Assembly: GCF_013870525.1 (NCBI RefSeq)
Contig: NZ_JACBXD010000011.1
Location: forward strand, 62,001-126,000
Length of the DNA: 64,000 bases
Reading direction: 5' to 3'
Origin: Amycolatopsis pittospori
GTDB taxonomy: Bacteria; Actinomycetota; Actinomycetes; Mycobacteriales; Pseudonocardiaceae
The notes below the pieces were generated by a model that was not told where the DNA came from, did not search any database, and was given only the letters and a program-made list of their open reading frames with translations. A program made the position numbers and the translations under genes. Shown one piece after another: positions 1-8,797 of this stretch. The stretch's first letter is position 1. Every line of letters begins with the position of its first letter.

Positions 1-389
1 ACGATCACCGGATGATGCGGTCGCGGTGTTTCCTTCAGCAGCTGGGAAAGCACCGGAGACGGCCACGCCGCCTTACCCGCCCTCGCCGTCCCCCGCCCTT
101 GCGCACGGGAAGCGTCCCGCTGCGCGAGCGAAGGTGTCCGGGCGTCGAGTTCGAGATCGAGCCGCCGCCAGTGTCCGTTTCGGACGCCGCGAGCGGCCGC
201 GTGCGCCGAGGCCGCGGCGAACACCGCGGCCAGCGAACCCGCCGTCCGCAACCGGCCGGAGAGGAATCCGGGCAGGTCGCGTTCGTGCGTGATCAGCTTC
301 CGGGCGACGGCTTCTTCGAGTCCGCCGGAATGGACGTGGCCGCCCCCGGGGAACCGGGAGTCGGCGAGGATGAGCGCGGAGAGGTCCAT
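1..389 (-). CDS. ureF: urease accessory protein UreF (3' end beyond the window)
   Basis: UreF is part of the UreD-UreF-UreG complex that delivers nickel and CO2 to the urease active site. About 129 N-terminal residues are present, starting [17 protein letters not shown] and followed by HSGGLEEAV, the usual UreF opening (D-S-x-F-P-x-G then H-S-x-G-L-E). The ATG shares one base with the ureC stop (TGATG), so translation is probably coupled. The gene runs off the left edge; ureG and ureD would be expected beyond it. Recognition rests on the N-terminal motif and on the urease context. Confidence 0.9.
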   Translation of the reverse strand, partial: MDLSALILADSRFPGGGHVHSGGLEEAVARKLITHERDLPGFLSGRLRTAGSLAAVFAAASAHAAARGVRNGHWRRLDLELDARTPSLAQRDASRAQGRGTARAGKAAWPSPVLSQLLKETPRPHHPVI

Positions 390-2110
390 CAGAAAAGGAA
401 ATACCTCTGCGCCATGGGCAGTTCCGTCACCGGCCGCGGTTCGATCAGCTCGCCGTCGACGTGCACGGCGAAACTGTCCGGCTCCACCCGGATGTCCGGC
501 GTCGCGTCGTTGAGCACCATGTCGGCCTTGCCGCGGGATCGGGTGTTCGAGATCGGCACCAGTTTCCGCGTGATGCCGAACCGCTCCGCGACTCCGTTTT
601 CCAGGGCTTCCGGCGCCACGAAATGGAAGCTGCTCGCGGCGGCGACGGCCGGTGCCGCGCCGAACATCGGCCGCGCGAGCACCGGCTGTGGCGTCGGGAT
701 GGACGCGTTCGCGTCGCCCATCGCCGCCCACGCGCCGAACCCGCCCTTGAGCACGACATGCGGCCGGACTCCGAAGAACTTCGGTTCCCACAGCACGAGA
801 TCGGCGAGTTTCCCGATCTCCACCGAACCGATCTCGCGTTCCATCCCGTGCGCGATCGCCGGATTGATGGTGTATTTGGCGACATAGCGACGAGCCCGCA
901 GGTTGTCCGCCGCCCCGTCGCCGGGCAGTGCGCCGCGCCGGCGTTTCATCACGTGCGCCGTCTGCCAGGTCCGGATGATCACCTCGCCGATCCGGCCCAT
1001 CGCCTGCGAATCCGAGCTCATCATCGAGATCGCGCCGAGGTCGTGGAGGACGTCCTCGGCCGCGATCGTCGTCGGCCTGATCCGGCTTTCGGCGAACGCC
1101 AGGTCCTCGGGCACGGACGGATTGAGATGGTGGCAGACGACGAGCATGTCGAGGTGCTCGTCGAGGGTGTTCGCGGTGTGCGGACGTGTCGGGTTCGTGG
1201 ACGACGGCAGGATGTTGGCCAGCCCGGCGACCCGGATGATGTCGGGTGCGTGCCCGCCTCCCGCGCCTTCGGTGTGGTAGGCGTTGATCGACCGGCCGCG
1301 AATGGCGTCCACAGTGGACTCCAGGAAACCGGCCTCGTTCAGGGTGTCGGTGTGGATCGCCACCTGGACACCGGATTCGTCGGCCACGGTGAGGCAGGCG
1401 TCGATCGCGGCCGGGGTGCTGCCCCAGTCCTCGTGCAGTTTGAAGCCGCCCGCGCCGGCGGCCAGTTGTTCACGCAGCGCGTCGTGGCGGACCGTGTTCC
1501 CCTTGCCCAGCAACAGGACGTTGACCGGCTGGCCGTCCATCGCCTGTAGCATCCGGCCGAGGTTCCACGCGCCGGGCGTGACCGTGGTGGCCTTGCTGCC
1601 CTCGACAGGCCCGGTGCCACCGCCGACCAGCGTGGTGAGTCCGGACGCCAGCGCCGTATCCGTCAACTGCGGGCAGATGAAGTGGACGTGGCAGTCGATC
1701 CCGCCCGCGGTGAGGATCTTCCCGTTACCGGACAACACTTCCGTCGACGGCCCGACGACCAGCGCCGGATCGACGCCGTCCATCGTGTCCGGGTTGCCCG
1801 CCTTGCCGATGCCGACGATCCGGCCGTCACGGACGCCGACGTCGGCCTTGACGATGCCCCAGTGGTCCAGGATCACCGCGCCGGTGATGATGAGGTCCGG
1901 CGCGCCTTCGGCCCGCGTCGCCATCCCCTGGCCCATGGATTCGCGGATCACCTTGCCGCCGCCGAACAGGACTTCGTCCCCGCTGCCGGACGGCCCCATA
2001 CTGCGGTCTTCGGTGACCTCGATGAGCAGATCGGTGTCCGCCAGGCGGATCCGGTCGCCGGTCGTCGGGCCGAAGAGTTCGGCGTAACGCTCGCGATCGA
2101 TCGACGGCAT
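389..2110 (-). CDS. ureC: urease subunit alpha (catalytic)
   Basis: Catalytic subunit of cytoplasmic urease, which hydrolyses urea to ammonia and carbamate. It has 573 residues, the normal family length. Nickel ligands are visible: HVH at 141-143, the lysine to be carbamylated at 224 in [11 protein letters not shown]253 in [10 protein letters not shown]287 in GGGHAPD and D367 in [11 protein letters not shown]. The flexible-flap histidine region is VCHHLN at 326-330. The ATG at 2110 overlaps the ureB stop (TGATG). An open frame continues 144 codons further upstream, but that part is ureB and ureA sequence read in another frame, so the start beginning [19 protein letters not shown] is preferred. 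Confidence 0.98.
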   Translation of the reverse strand: MPSIDRERYAELFGPTTGDRIRLADTDLLIEVTEDRSMGPSGSGDEVLFGGGKVIRESMGQGMATRAEGAPDLIITGAVILDHWGIVKADVGVRDGRIVGIGKAGNPDTMDGVDPALVVGPSTEVLSGNGKILTAGGIDCHVHFICPQLTDTALASGLTTLVGGGTGPVEGSKATTVTPGAWNLGRMLQAMDGQPVNVLLLGKGNTVRHDALREQLAAGAGGFKLHEDWGSTPAAIDACLTVADESGVQVAIHTDTLNEAGFLESTVDAIRGRSINAYHTEGAGGGHAPDIIRVAGLANILPSSTNPTRPHTANTLDEHLDMLVVCHHLNPSVPEDLAFAESRIRPTTIAAEDVLHDLGAISMMSSDSQAMGRIGEVIIRTWQTAHVMKRRRGALPGDGAADNLRARRYVAKYTINPAIAHGMEREIGSVEIGKLADLVLWEPKFFGVRPHVVLKGGFGAWAAMGDANASIPTPQPVLARPMFGAAPAVAAASSFHFVAPEALENGVAERFGITRKLVPISNTRSRGKADMVLNDATPDIRVEPDSFAVHVDGELIEPRPVTELPMAQRYFLF

Positions 2111-2403
2111 CAGGACTCCTCGCGCAATCCGGGCACTTGACGGTTCCCGGCCAGCGGGACGAGGTCGACTTCCCGTTCGACGCCCGGTTCGAACCGCACG
2201 GACGTTCCGGCGGGTACGTCGAGCCGGTGCCCGCGCGCGGCTTCGCGGTCGAATTCGAGTCCTGGATTGACCGCCGCGAAATGGTAGTGCGAACCGACCT
2301 GGACGGGCCGGTCGCCGAGGTTCCGCACGAGCAGCCTGATCCTCGGCCTGCCGGGATTCAGTTCGACCGGTTCGTCGCCGGTGATGATCTCTCCTGGGCG
2401 CAC
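2110..2403 (-). CDS. ureB: urease subunit beta
   Basis: Structural beta subunit of urease, 97 residues from a GTG start. The opening [19 protein letters not shown] and the core [18 protein letters not shown] are typical of UreB. It lies between ureA, with an 11-base gap, and ureC, with a one-base overlap, giving the standard three-subunit order of bacterial ureases in which A, B and C are separate chains. Confidence 0.97.
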   Translation of the reverse strand: MRPGEIITGDEPVELNPGRPRIRLLVRNLGDRPVQVGSHYHFAAVNPGLEFDREAARGHRLDVPAGTSVRFEPGVEREVDLVPLAGNRQVPGLREES

Positions 2404-2414
2404 CCGTCCCCCTT

Positions 2415-2717
2415 CTAGACGATCGGGTCGTGCACGGTGACGAGCTTCGTGCCGTCCGGGAAAGTGGCTTCGACCTGGACCGAATCGACCATTTCCGGCA
2501 CGCCTTCGAGCACTTGGGCCCTGGAGAGCACCGAACGGCCACTGGAGACGAGTTCGCTCACCGTCCGGCCGTCACGCGCCCCTTCGAGGACGTGATCGGT
2601 GATCAGCGCGACCGCCTCCGGGTAGTTCAGGAGGACCCCGCGTTCCAGGCGTTTGCGAGCTACGTCCGCCGCGACGTGGATGAGCAGTTTGTCCCGCTCC
2701 TGGGGGCTCAAGTGCAT
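2415..2717 (-). CDS. ureA: urease subunit gamma
   Basis: Structural gamma subunit, 100 residues, starting [20 protein letters not shown], the canonical UreA opening. It carries [21 protein letters not shown] in the middle and ends VTVHDPIV. It is the first gene of the leftward urease operon. The promoter should lie in the 291-base gap shared with citA. I did not find a convincing NtrC- or GlnR-like site there by eye. Confidence 0.97.
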   Translation of the reverse strand: MHLSPQERDKLLIHVAADVARKRLERGVLLNYPEAVALITDHVLEGARDGRTVSELVSSGRSVLSRAQVLEGVPEMVDSVQVEATFPDGTKLVTVHDPIV

Positions 2718-3008
2718 GGGAAAGGTCTATCACCGGAAACCACGCGGCGCCGGTTCTCGAAACACAGGATTTACCTCCGCGCCGGTACACGCAAAGTGAA
2801 CGCAGCCGTAACTCTTCGCGTACGAAGGCTGTTTTCACTGAATCGTTCTCGTAATCGTGACCGAAACCACCACATCTTTCGATTGCCCCTGGCCCTCACG
2901 AGGAGCAAGGTTTGTCCATCCGTGCGATGAGGCGCGCCTTCGCTGCGTGTATCCCGTCCACGCGTGAAACACAAAGCCGGGGAATGCGCATCGAAAGGTT
3001 TCACCACA
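2718..3008. promoter_or_regulatory. divergent promoter region between ureA and citA
   Basis: A 291-base gap between two outward-reading genes that must hold the promoters of the urease operon (leftward) and citA (rightward). A ribosome-binding stretch GAAAGG precedes the citA GTG. No perfect long palindrome, riboswitch or small gene was recognised. The region is less GC-rich than the flanking genes, as expected for promoters. Confidence 0.5.
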
Positions 3009-4160
3009 GTGAGTGCCTCCACGATCAGCACCAATCAGCCGTCCGACCAGGTCGACGACGGTTTCCGACCGGGTCTCGAAGGCGTCGTCGCCTTCCGGAC
3101 CGAAATCGCCGAGCCCGACCGTGACGGTGGCGCGCTGCGCTATCGCGGTGTCGACATCGAGGACCTCGCCGGCAAGGTGACCTTCGGTGACGTCTGGGGT
3201 CTTCTCGTAGACGGGCAGTTCGGCCATGGGCTACCGCCCGCCGAGCCGTTCCCGCTGCCGGTGCACACCGGCGACGTCCGGGTCGACGTCCAGGCCGCGC
3301 TCGCCATGCTCGCCCCCATCTGGGGCTACCGGCCGCTGCTCGACATCAGCGACGAAGAGGCCCGCGACCAGCTGGCCCGCGCGTCGGTGATGGCGCTTTC
3401 CTACGTCGCGCAGTCCGCCCGCGGCATCGGGCAGCCCGCGGTCCCGCAGACGCGGGTCGACGAGGCGAAGTCGATCACCGAGCGGTTCATGGTCCGCTGG
3501 CGCGGCGAGCCCGACCCGGCCCACGTCAAGGCCATCGACGCCTATTGGGTGTCGGCCGCCGAACACGGTCTCAACGCGTCGACCTTCACCGCCCGCGTCA
3601 TCGCCTCGACCGGCGCCGACGTCGCCGCGGCCCTGTCCGGCGCGATCGGCGCCATGTCGGGCCCGCTGCACGGCGGCGCGCCGGCGCGGGTGCTGCCGAT
3701 GATCGAAGAGGTCGAGAAGACCGGCGACGCGGTCGGCCTGGTCAAGGGCATCCTGGACCGCAAGGAACGCATGATGGGCTTCGGGCACCGCGTGTACCGC
3801 GCCGAGGACCCGCGGGCGCGCGTGCTGCGCCGCACCTGCCAGGAGCTCGGTGCTTCCCGCTACGAAGCGGCCGCGGAGCTGGAGCAGGTCGCGCTGAAGG
3901 AACTGCGCGAGCGGCGTCCGGACCACCCGATCGAGACCAACGTCGAGTTCTGGGCGGCCGTGATCCTGGACTTCGCCCAGGTGCCGCCGCATATGATGCC
4001 CGCGATGTTCAGCTCGGCCCGCACCGCCGGCTGGGCCGCGCACATCCTGGAGCAGAAGAAGACCGGTCGCCTCGTGCGCCCCTCGGCCAAGTACGTCGGC
4101 CCTGAGCCGCGTCAGCCGGAAGAGGTCGAAGGCTGGGACCTGGTCGCGAAGCAGGCCTAG
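3009..4160 (+). CDS. citA: citrate synthase 2
   Basis: Condenses acetyl-CoA and oxaloacetate to citrate. It has 383 residues from the GTG at 3009, preceded by GAAAGG; an upstream ATG at 2964 would add 15 residues but has no good ribosome site. Catalytic residues fit the family: H221 in GPLHGGAPARV, H260 in MGFGHRVY and D321 in VILDFAQVPPHMMPAMF, with H186 in AEHGLNAS. This is the shorter actinobacterial type usually named CitA, found in M. tuberculosis near serC, as here. The gene ends 8 bases before a P1 palindrome that separates it from the convergent TetR gene. Confidence 0.93.
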   Translation: MSASTISTNQPSDQVDDGFRPGLEGVVAFRTEIAEPDRDGGALRYRGVDIEDLAGKVTFGDVWGLLVDGQFGHGLPPAEPFPLPVHTGDVRVDVQAALAMLAPIWGYRPLLDISDEEARDQLARASVMALSYVAQSARGIGQPAVPQTRVDEAKSITERFMVRWRGEPDPAHVKAIDAYWVSAAEHGLNASTFTARVIASTGADVAAALSGAIGAMSGPLHGGAPARVLPMIEEVEKTGDAVGLVKGILDRKERMMGFGHRVYRAEDPRARVLRRTCQELGASRYEAAAELEQVALKELRERRPDHPIETNVEFWAAVILDFAQVPPHMMPAMFSSARTAGWAAHILEQKKTGRLVRPSAKYVGPEPRQPEEVEGWDLVAKQA

Positions 4161-4168
4161 CGCGTGCA

Positions 4169-4215
4169 ATGAACGGCCCGTTACTTGCAAATTTTGCAAG
4201 TAACGGGCCGTTCAT
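4169..4215. repeat. P1 dispersed palindrome, copy 1
   Basis: A 47-base near-perfect inverted repeat with arms ATGAACGGCCCGTTACTTGC and its complement around AAATTTT. Nearly identical copies lie at 31634-31680 and 50433-50479. It sits between convergent citA and the TetR gene, and the TetR stop codon (4212-4214) is inside the right arm. The hairpin has no U tract, so it could act as a bidirectional terminator or an mRNA-stabilising stem. Confidence 0.9.
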
Positions 4216-4829
4216 AGCGTCTCCGGGACCGAAGAATCGTGCGCGGCGGTCGTCGCGAGCATGGCCGTCAGCTGATCGACCAGCCAGCCGTCGAGGGCCT
4301 CCCGCGGTACGGCGCGCTCCTGCAGCCAGCTCAGCAGCGCGCCTTCGACGACGGCGGTCCAGCACCGCAAAGTCAGCAGGAGCATAGGCGAGGGCTCCGA
4401 CACTCCCAGCGCGTCGAGGATGAGCTCCACGGCGCGGTTGCGGACCTCGTCGATCGCCGCGTCGGTCTCGGACGTCGCGATCACCGAACCACTGCGCAGC
4501 AAAGCGACATACCCCGCGCGGTAGTGGTCGGCGACGTCGATCAGCCCGCGGACGGCGGCCCGCAGCCGCGTCTCGGGCGGGCCTTCCTCAAGCCCGGCGA
4601 GGCCGTCGATGAGCCCTTCGGTGACCGTCTTCAGCGCCTCGACCTGCAGTTCCCGCAGGCTCGAAAAGTACCGGTAGAAGAGCGGCCGCGAGACCTCGGC
4701 GACCGCGATGATGTCGTCGACCGTGACGAGTTCGGGCGCCCGCGAGCCGAACAGGTCCAGCGCGGCGCGGATCAGGTCCTCGCGGCGCGCCTGGGGTGAC
4801 ATCCGGCGAGGACGTCTGGCGGTCGTCAC
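4212..4829 (-). CDS. TetR family transcriptional regulator
   Basis: 205 residues with an N-terminal helix-turn-helix at about 15-60 (ARREDLIRAALDLFGSR ... VTVDDIIAVAEVSRPLFYRYF) and a variable ligand-binding C-terminal part. Its ATG overlaps the stop of the EphD-like gene (ATGA), so it is probably co-transcribed and may repress that operon; a candidate operator lies at 6553-6575. The last codon and stop fall in the P1 palindrome. The ligand is unknown. Confidence 0.9.
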   Translation of the reverse strand: MTTARRPRRMSPQARREDLIRAALDLFGSRAPELVTVDDIIAVAEVSRPLFYRYFSSLRELQVEALKTVTEGLIDGLAGLEEGPPETRLRAAVRGLIDVADHYRAGYVALLRSGSVIATSETDAAIDEVRNRAVELILDALGVSEPSPMLLLTLRCWTAVVEGALLSWLQERAVPREALDGWLVDQLTAMLATTAAHDSSVPETL

Positions 4830-6550
4830 GGGGTGATGTCCAGTTTCGCCGTGGCCCGCAGCAGTCCGGGGGTGAGCCGGGAAAGGACGAGCGCGGCCTT
4901 GGCTTCCGGCGTCGACGGTTGGATCGCCTTGTCCTTTTCGACCGCGCGCAGGATGTCACGCGCGACCTTTTCCGGGCCGAAACCGCGCTTCGCGTACAGC
5001 TTGCTGCTCGACTTCTGGCGCCGCTTCTGCTCGATGTCGTCGACCCCCACGAACCTCGTGGTGCTGGTGATGTTGGTGTTCACGATGCCGGGGCAGATCG
5101 CGGTGACGCCGATGTTCTCGGCGGCGAGTTCCGCGCGCAGGCACACGCTCAGCGTCAGCACGGCGGATTTCGTGGTGGCGTAGGCGGAAAGGATCTTCGA
5201 AGGCAGATAGGCGGCGGCCGAGGCGACGTTGACGATCTGGCCGCCTTCCGCGCGATCCCGCATCTGCTCGGCGAAGACGCGGCAGCCGTGGATGACGCCC
5301 CACAGGTTCACGTCGATGACGCGTTCCCAGTCCTCGAGCGACGTGTCGAGGAACGGGCCGGACAGGCCGATACCCGCGTTGTTCACGACGATGTCCGGAA
5401 CCCCGAACTCTTCCTTGACCCGCTGGGCGAACTTCGCGACCGCTTCGGCGTCGGAGGAGTCCACTGTGTACTCGCCGACGGTGACGCCCTGGTCCCGCAG
5501 GAGTTTCGCGGTGTCCGCGGCGGCCGAGCCGTTGATGTCGGTGATGACGAGGTCGGCGCCCTTGGCCGCGAACGCGAGCGCCGTCGCGCGGCCGATCCCG
5601 CTGCCCGCCCCGGTGACCACGACGAGCTTGTTCGCGAATCCCCCCGAACCGCGGGCTTGCTTGAGCGCACGGCTTTCGTCGCCGCCCTCGACGTGGTCGA
5701 TCAGCTCCGCGGTGGCGTTCGCGATCACCTGTGGCTTCTCGCGGGGCACCCAGTGCGTGCCGACGATCCGGCGGACCCGGAGGTCCGGTGCCCAGCGGTC
5801 GACCTCGGTCTGCAGCGGCGTGGTGACGAACTTGTCGCCGGTGGGCGCGAGCACCTGGACGGGAATCTCGGCGTTACGCGGCTGCGGCCGGGAGAGGCGC
5901 GTGAACATGTTGGCGCGGTAGAGGTTGAGGCCGTGCACGCCGTCCGAAGTGGAGGGTGCGGCGGCCGCCGGGTCCATCCGGCCGATGAGCGCGCCCATCG
6001 CCCCGGTGCGCCACAACAGCTGCGGGATCAAGGGAATCTGGAAGCCGAGGATGTAGGTCGAGTGCGCCCACTGGACGAGCGCGTTCTTGAGCCGCTTCGG
6101 GCTCGGGCGCACCTGCGCGCGGAACCACGCGCCGGCATGATCGAGGCTCGGCCCGGAGATCGACGTGAACGACGCGAGCCGTCCGCGCAGCCTGTCGCCG
6201 GTGACCGAATGCCAGGTCTGGATGGAGCCCCAGTCGTGCGCGAGCAGGTGGACCTTGCCCTCGGGCTGGACCTCGTCGATCACCGAGGCGAGGTCACTGG
6301 ACAACTGGTCCAACTTGTAGGACTTGCGTCCCGAAGGCTTGTCCGAGCGACCCGCGCCCCGGACGTCGTAGACGACGACCCGGAAACGTGATTCGAGCAG
6401 GGCTGCGACGCCGTCCCACATGGAGCCGTTGTCCGGGTAACCGTGGACGAGCACCACCGTGGGCGCGTCGTCGACACCGGTCACCCGGACCGAGAGGCGG
6501 ACACCGTCGCTGGCCGTCACCCACGTATGAGACACCCGCTTGTAAGACAT
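4826..6550 (-). CDS. alpha/beta hydrolase - short-chain dehydrogenase fusion (EphD-like)
   Basis: 574 residues in two enzyme domains. The N-terminal alpha/beta hydrolase (about 1-290) has the oxyanion-hole HGYPDNGSMWD at 36-46 and nucleophile D106 in LLAHDWGSIQTW, an epoxide-hydrolase-type elbow. The C-terminal SDR (about 310-560) has VVVTGAGSGIGRATALAF, NNAGIG and a YATTK active site (Y-x3-K). The same arrangement is seen in mycobacterial EphD, which acts on oxygenated mycolic acids. Here the substrate is unknown, because an Amycolatopsis-like host would not make mycolates. It forms an operon with the TetR gene downstream, and an MFS gene ends 21 bases upstream on the same strand. Confidence 0.88.
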   Translation of the reverse strand: MSYKRVSHTWVTASDGVRLSVRVTGVDDAPTVVLVHGYPDNGSMWDGVAALLESRFRVVVYDVRGAGRSDKPSGRKSYKLDQLSSDLASVIDEVQPEGKVHLLAHDWGSIQTWHSVTGDRLRGRLASFTSISGPSLDHAGAWFRAQVRPSPKRLKNALVQWAHSTYILGFQIPLIPQLLWRTGAMGALIGRMDPAAAAPSTSDGVHGLNLYRANMFTRLSRPQPRNAEIPVQVLAPTGDKFVTTPLQTEVDRWAPDLRVRRIVGTHWVPREKPQVIANATAELIDHVEGGDESRALKQARGSGGFANKLVVVTGAGSGIGRATALAFAAKGADLVITDINGSAAADTAKLLRDQGVTVGEYTVDSSDAEAVAKFAQRVKEEFGVPDIVVNNAGIGLSGPFLDTSLEDWERVIDVNLWGVIHGCRVFAEQMRDRAEGGQIVNVASAAAYLPSKILSAYATTKSAVLTLSVCLRAELAAENIGVTAICPGIVNTNITSTTRFVGVDDIEQKRRQKSSSKLYAKRGFGPEKVARDILRAVEKDKAIQPSTPEAKAALVLSRLTPGLLRATAKLDITP

Positions 6551-6552
6551 AG

Positions 6553-6575
6553 TGTCATGTTAGACAACCTGTCAA
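6553..6575. promoter_or_regulatory. candidate TetR operator before the EphD-like gene
   Basis: The 21-base gap between the MFS and EphD-like genes carries overlapping inverted words, TGTC...GACA and GACA...TGTC, directly before the ATG. The position fits autoregulation by the TetR protein encoded at the end of the operon. This is inference from symmetry and position only. Confidence 0.4.
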
Positions 6576-8071
6576 TAAGACCGCCTTTTCAGCACTTCGC
6601 GCCCCAGCGACCACACTGTGTCGATCACGAAGACGAAGGTCCAGATCCGGCCGAGGTTCACCAGCCAGTGACCACTCGAGTTCCAGTACCACTCGGCGTC
6701 GTGAGGTCCGCCGAAGAGCGCTTCGACGGGCCAGCTGTATCCGGCGATCGCCAGCGCCCCCTGCGCGAGGACATAGACGACCGCGTGGATCCCCCAGTTT
6801 CGGAGTGGGTTCGCGCGCTTGTTCGCATCGACCTTCACCGGTTCGGCCCCTTGTGATGCCTCCTCGATCATGCGGGGAGCCGGTTTTTCCTTTTGTGACG
6901 GCGTTTTCGCTGGTTCCACGGGAAACTCCGCAACTCCGACCCGCCGCACGGCACCACGAACCACCAGCGATCCGAAGAGCAAAAGCGCCGCCGCGCCGAA
7001 GCACGCGACACGCCATCCGACGTCCGAGCCGTAGAGCTGTCCGGCCAAGAACGCCCCGACCGTCGCTCCGAGTAGTGCCGCACTCTCGTAGATCCCCATC
7101 GCCCGGCCGAGGCTCAGCCCGGCCGCTTCGGCGACCACCGCCTGCTCGACCGGGATCGCGGCCGCGAACGCCGCCGCCGACAGGATCCACATGACCGCGA
7201 GCACCCACGGGCTGGGCGCGAAGGACAACCCGGCGGCGAAGACCGCACTCGCCGTCATCGCCAAGGAGAGCACCCGGGTCCGGCCGACCTTGCGAACGAA
7301 TCCGTGCAGGTAGTCCGGCAAGAAGCTGTACACGACGAACCCGGGGATGAAGACGGCGGCGATCTCGCCGAGTTGGAGCTGATACCCGCGTTGCAGGTGC
7401 ATGAGCAGCAGCAAGGCGACCCCTGCCTCGGCCATCGCGGTCAACGTGACGAGCGCGAGCATCGGCCGCATCCGTTTGCCCAGCTGAAGGAAACGCGGTG
7501 CGCCCTCGTCCCGCACCGGTGCGGACCCGGCGTTCAGCAAGACCACCGCGGCCACCGCACAGGCCGCCGCGCCGAGCCAGAAGACGCCCCGGTAGTCGAT
7601 CCAGGCGATCGCGGTCAGCGCGACCACGAACGCGATCCACGTGCCGCCACCCTCGGCCGCGAAAAGCTTGCTGAACGCGCCGTCGTCCCCCGAAAGCCCC
7701 TCCCCCACGCGAGCCCGCAACGCGACCCAGAACAGCGCACCACCAGCACCGCCGAGAGCCGCTGCCACGTAAGCGATTCCGATACCCGGCGTGACGGCAT
7801 AGATCACAAAGGACAGTCCATAGAGGACAGCCCCGGCGGCCGCGACCCGGCCGCGGTCGTACCGATCCGCGAGCGAGCCCGCGATGGGCCGCACCACGAA
7901 CGACACCAGCGTCTCCAGCGCCGTCAGCGCACCGACCTCGGCGGCCGACGCGCCGAGCTGGCTCCCCACCCAGATCGGCAACAGGAAATCGAGGACCTCC
8001 GCGGGCCCCTTGGTCAACGCGGCGGCGAACCGGTTCTCCTCCGCTCGCCGCTTCCGTACTGCTTCATCCAC
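6572..8071 (-). CDS. MFS transporter with C-terminal membrane extension
   Basis: 499 residues. The first 400 or so form a major facilitator fold of about 12 helices with the A-loop GSLADRYDRGRV near residue 65. Beyond it lies an extra part of about 95 residues, a charged linker followed by two predicted helices (IHAVVYVLAQGALAIAGYSW and LGRIWTFVFVIDTVW), which is unusual for the family. The GTG start at 8071 follows AAAGGGGG; an ATG 5 bases upstream is out of frame. It is transcribed divergently from a TetR gene across a 32-bp palindrome, so it is probably that regulator's target exporter. Substrate unknown. Confidence 0.85.
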   Translation of the reverse strand: MDEAVRKRRAEENRFAAALTKGPAEVLDFLLPIWVGSQLGASAAEVGALTALETLVSFVVRPIAGSLADRYDRGRVAAAGAVLYGLSFVIYAVTPGIGIAYVAAALGGAGGALFWVALRARVGEGLSGDDGAFSKLFAAEGGGTWIAFVVALTAIAWIDYRGVFWLGAAACAVAAVVLLNAGSAPVRDEGAPRFLQLGKRMRPMLALVTLTAMAEAGVALLLLMHLQRGYQLQLGEIAAVFIPGFVVYSFLPDYLHGFVRKVGRTRVLSLAMTASAVFAAGLSFAPSPWVLAVMWILSAAAFAAAIPVEQAVVAEAAGLSLGRAMGIYESAALLGATVGAFLAGQLYGSDVGWRVACFGAAALLLFGSLVVRGAVRRVGVAEFPVEPAKTPSQKEKPAPRMIEEASQGAEPVKVDANKRANPLRNWGIHAVVYVLAQGALAIAGYSWPVEALFGGPHDAEWYWNSSGHWLVNLGRIWTFVFVIDTVWSLGREVLKRRSY

Positions 8072-8080
8072 CCCATTACC

Positions 8081-8112
8081 CCCTTTTCGGATACGAATGT
8101 ATTCTAAAAGGG
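8081..8112. promoter_or_regulatory. 32-bp palindromic operator between MFS and TetR genes
   Basis: Nested symmetry: CCCTTTT at 8081-8087 pairs with AAAAGGG at 8106-8112, and ATAC at 8091-8094 pairs with GTAT at 8099-8102, all centred at 8096/8097. Only two positions of each arm are unpaired. It lies in the 80-base divergent promoter between the MFS gene and the TetR gene, the usual place for a TetR operator that controls both. Confidence 0.75.
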
Positions 8113-8151
8113 TCAGTCAGGCAAGGAGTTCACCGACCATAGGATGCGCCA

Positions 8152-8742
8152 GTGCCGAAGATCGTGGACCGAGCCGAACGACGCCGAGAGATCGCCGGCG
8201 CCCTCCTGCGCATCGTCGCGCGCGAAGGCGTCGAGGCCGTCAGCGTGCGTTCCGTCGCCACGGAGGCCGGGGTTTCCGCGGGCGCGGTGCAGAAGTACTT
8301 CTCGACCAAGGAGGACCTGTTCCGCTTCGCCCTCGACATGACGAGCGAGTTCCTGGAGCAGCGCTGGCAGAACCTCGATCAGTCCGGGAACCTGCTGGAT
8401 CTGCTGGTGCGGCTGCTGATCGAGGCGATGCCGCTCGACGAACAGCGCCGAGCGGAAGTGATCGTCATCAACGCCTTCACCGCACGCGCCGCCGTCCTGC
8501 CGTCCTGGGCCGAGTTCATCCGCACCGGCTACGACGAACTGCAGGAGATCACGACCGAGTACGTCGCGAAGGCCCAGTCCGAAGGGCACGTCCGCGACGA
8601 CCTCCCGGCCGGCGACCTTGCCGACGCCGTCCTCGCTCTCTCGGACGGCTTCGCGAACCGGATGCTCACCTCCGCCGACCCGGCCGCCCTGGTCCCCTCC
8701 CTCGAAACCGCGGTGCGCACGCTGCTCACTCCTCGCATTTAG
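8152..8742 (+). CDS. TetR family transcriptional regulator
   Basis: 196 residues from a GTG start. The helix-turn-helix is at about 8-55 (RRREIAGALLRIVAREG then VSVRSVATEAGVSAGAVQKYF), of the type seen in QacR/AcrR-like drug-efflux regulators. The divergent MFS gene and the palindrome at 8081-8112 suggest it represses that exporter and itself. Its last residues, RI, and its TAG stop lie inside a P2 palindrome. Confidence 0.9.
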   Translation: MPKIVDRAERRREIAGALLRIVAREGVEAVSVRSVATEAGVSAGAVQKYFSTKEDLFRFALDMTSEFLEQRWQNLDQSGNLLDLLVRLLIEAMPLDEQRRAEVIVINAFTARAAVLPSWAEFIRTGYDELQEITTEYVAKAQSEGHVRDDLPAGDLADAVLALSDGFANRMLTSADPAALVPSLETAVRTLLTPRI

Positions 8743-8797
8743 TCCTCTAAATGCGGTAGTTGCGTGTACAAGTACCGCATTCAGAGGACTAAATGCG
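8734..8797. repeat. P2 dispersed palindrome, copy 1
   Basis: 64 bases. The outer arms CGCATTTAGTCCTCT and AGAGGACTAAATGCG are perfect complements, with inner arms AAATGCGGTA and TACCGCATTC around a GCGTGTAC-like loop. It separates the convergent TetR and DUF559 genes and supplies the final R-I-stop codons of both, since each arm reads CGC-ATT-TAG outward. A second copy lies at the far side of the DUF559 gene. Confidence 0.92.

Noticed and set aside
389..2542. 717-residue version of ureC with 144 extra N-terminal residues.
   Set aside because: The extra part lies over ureB and ureA in another frame and is Arg/Ser/Pro-rich; UreC proteins begin at the ATG 2110 position.
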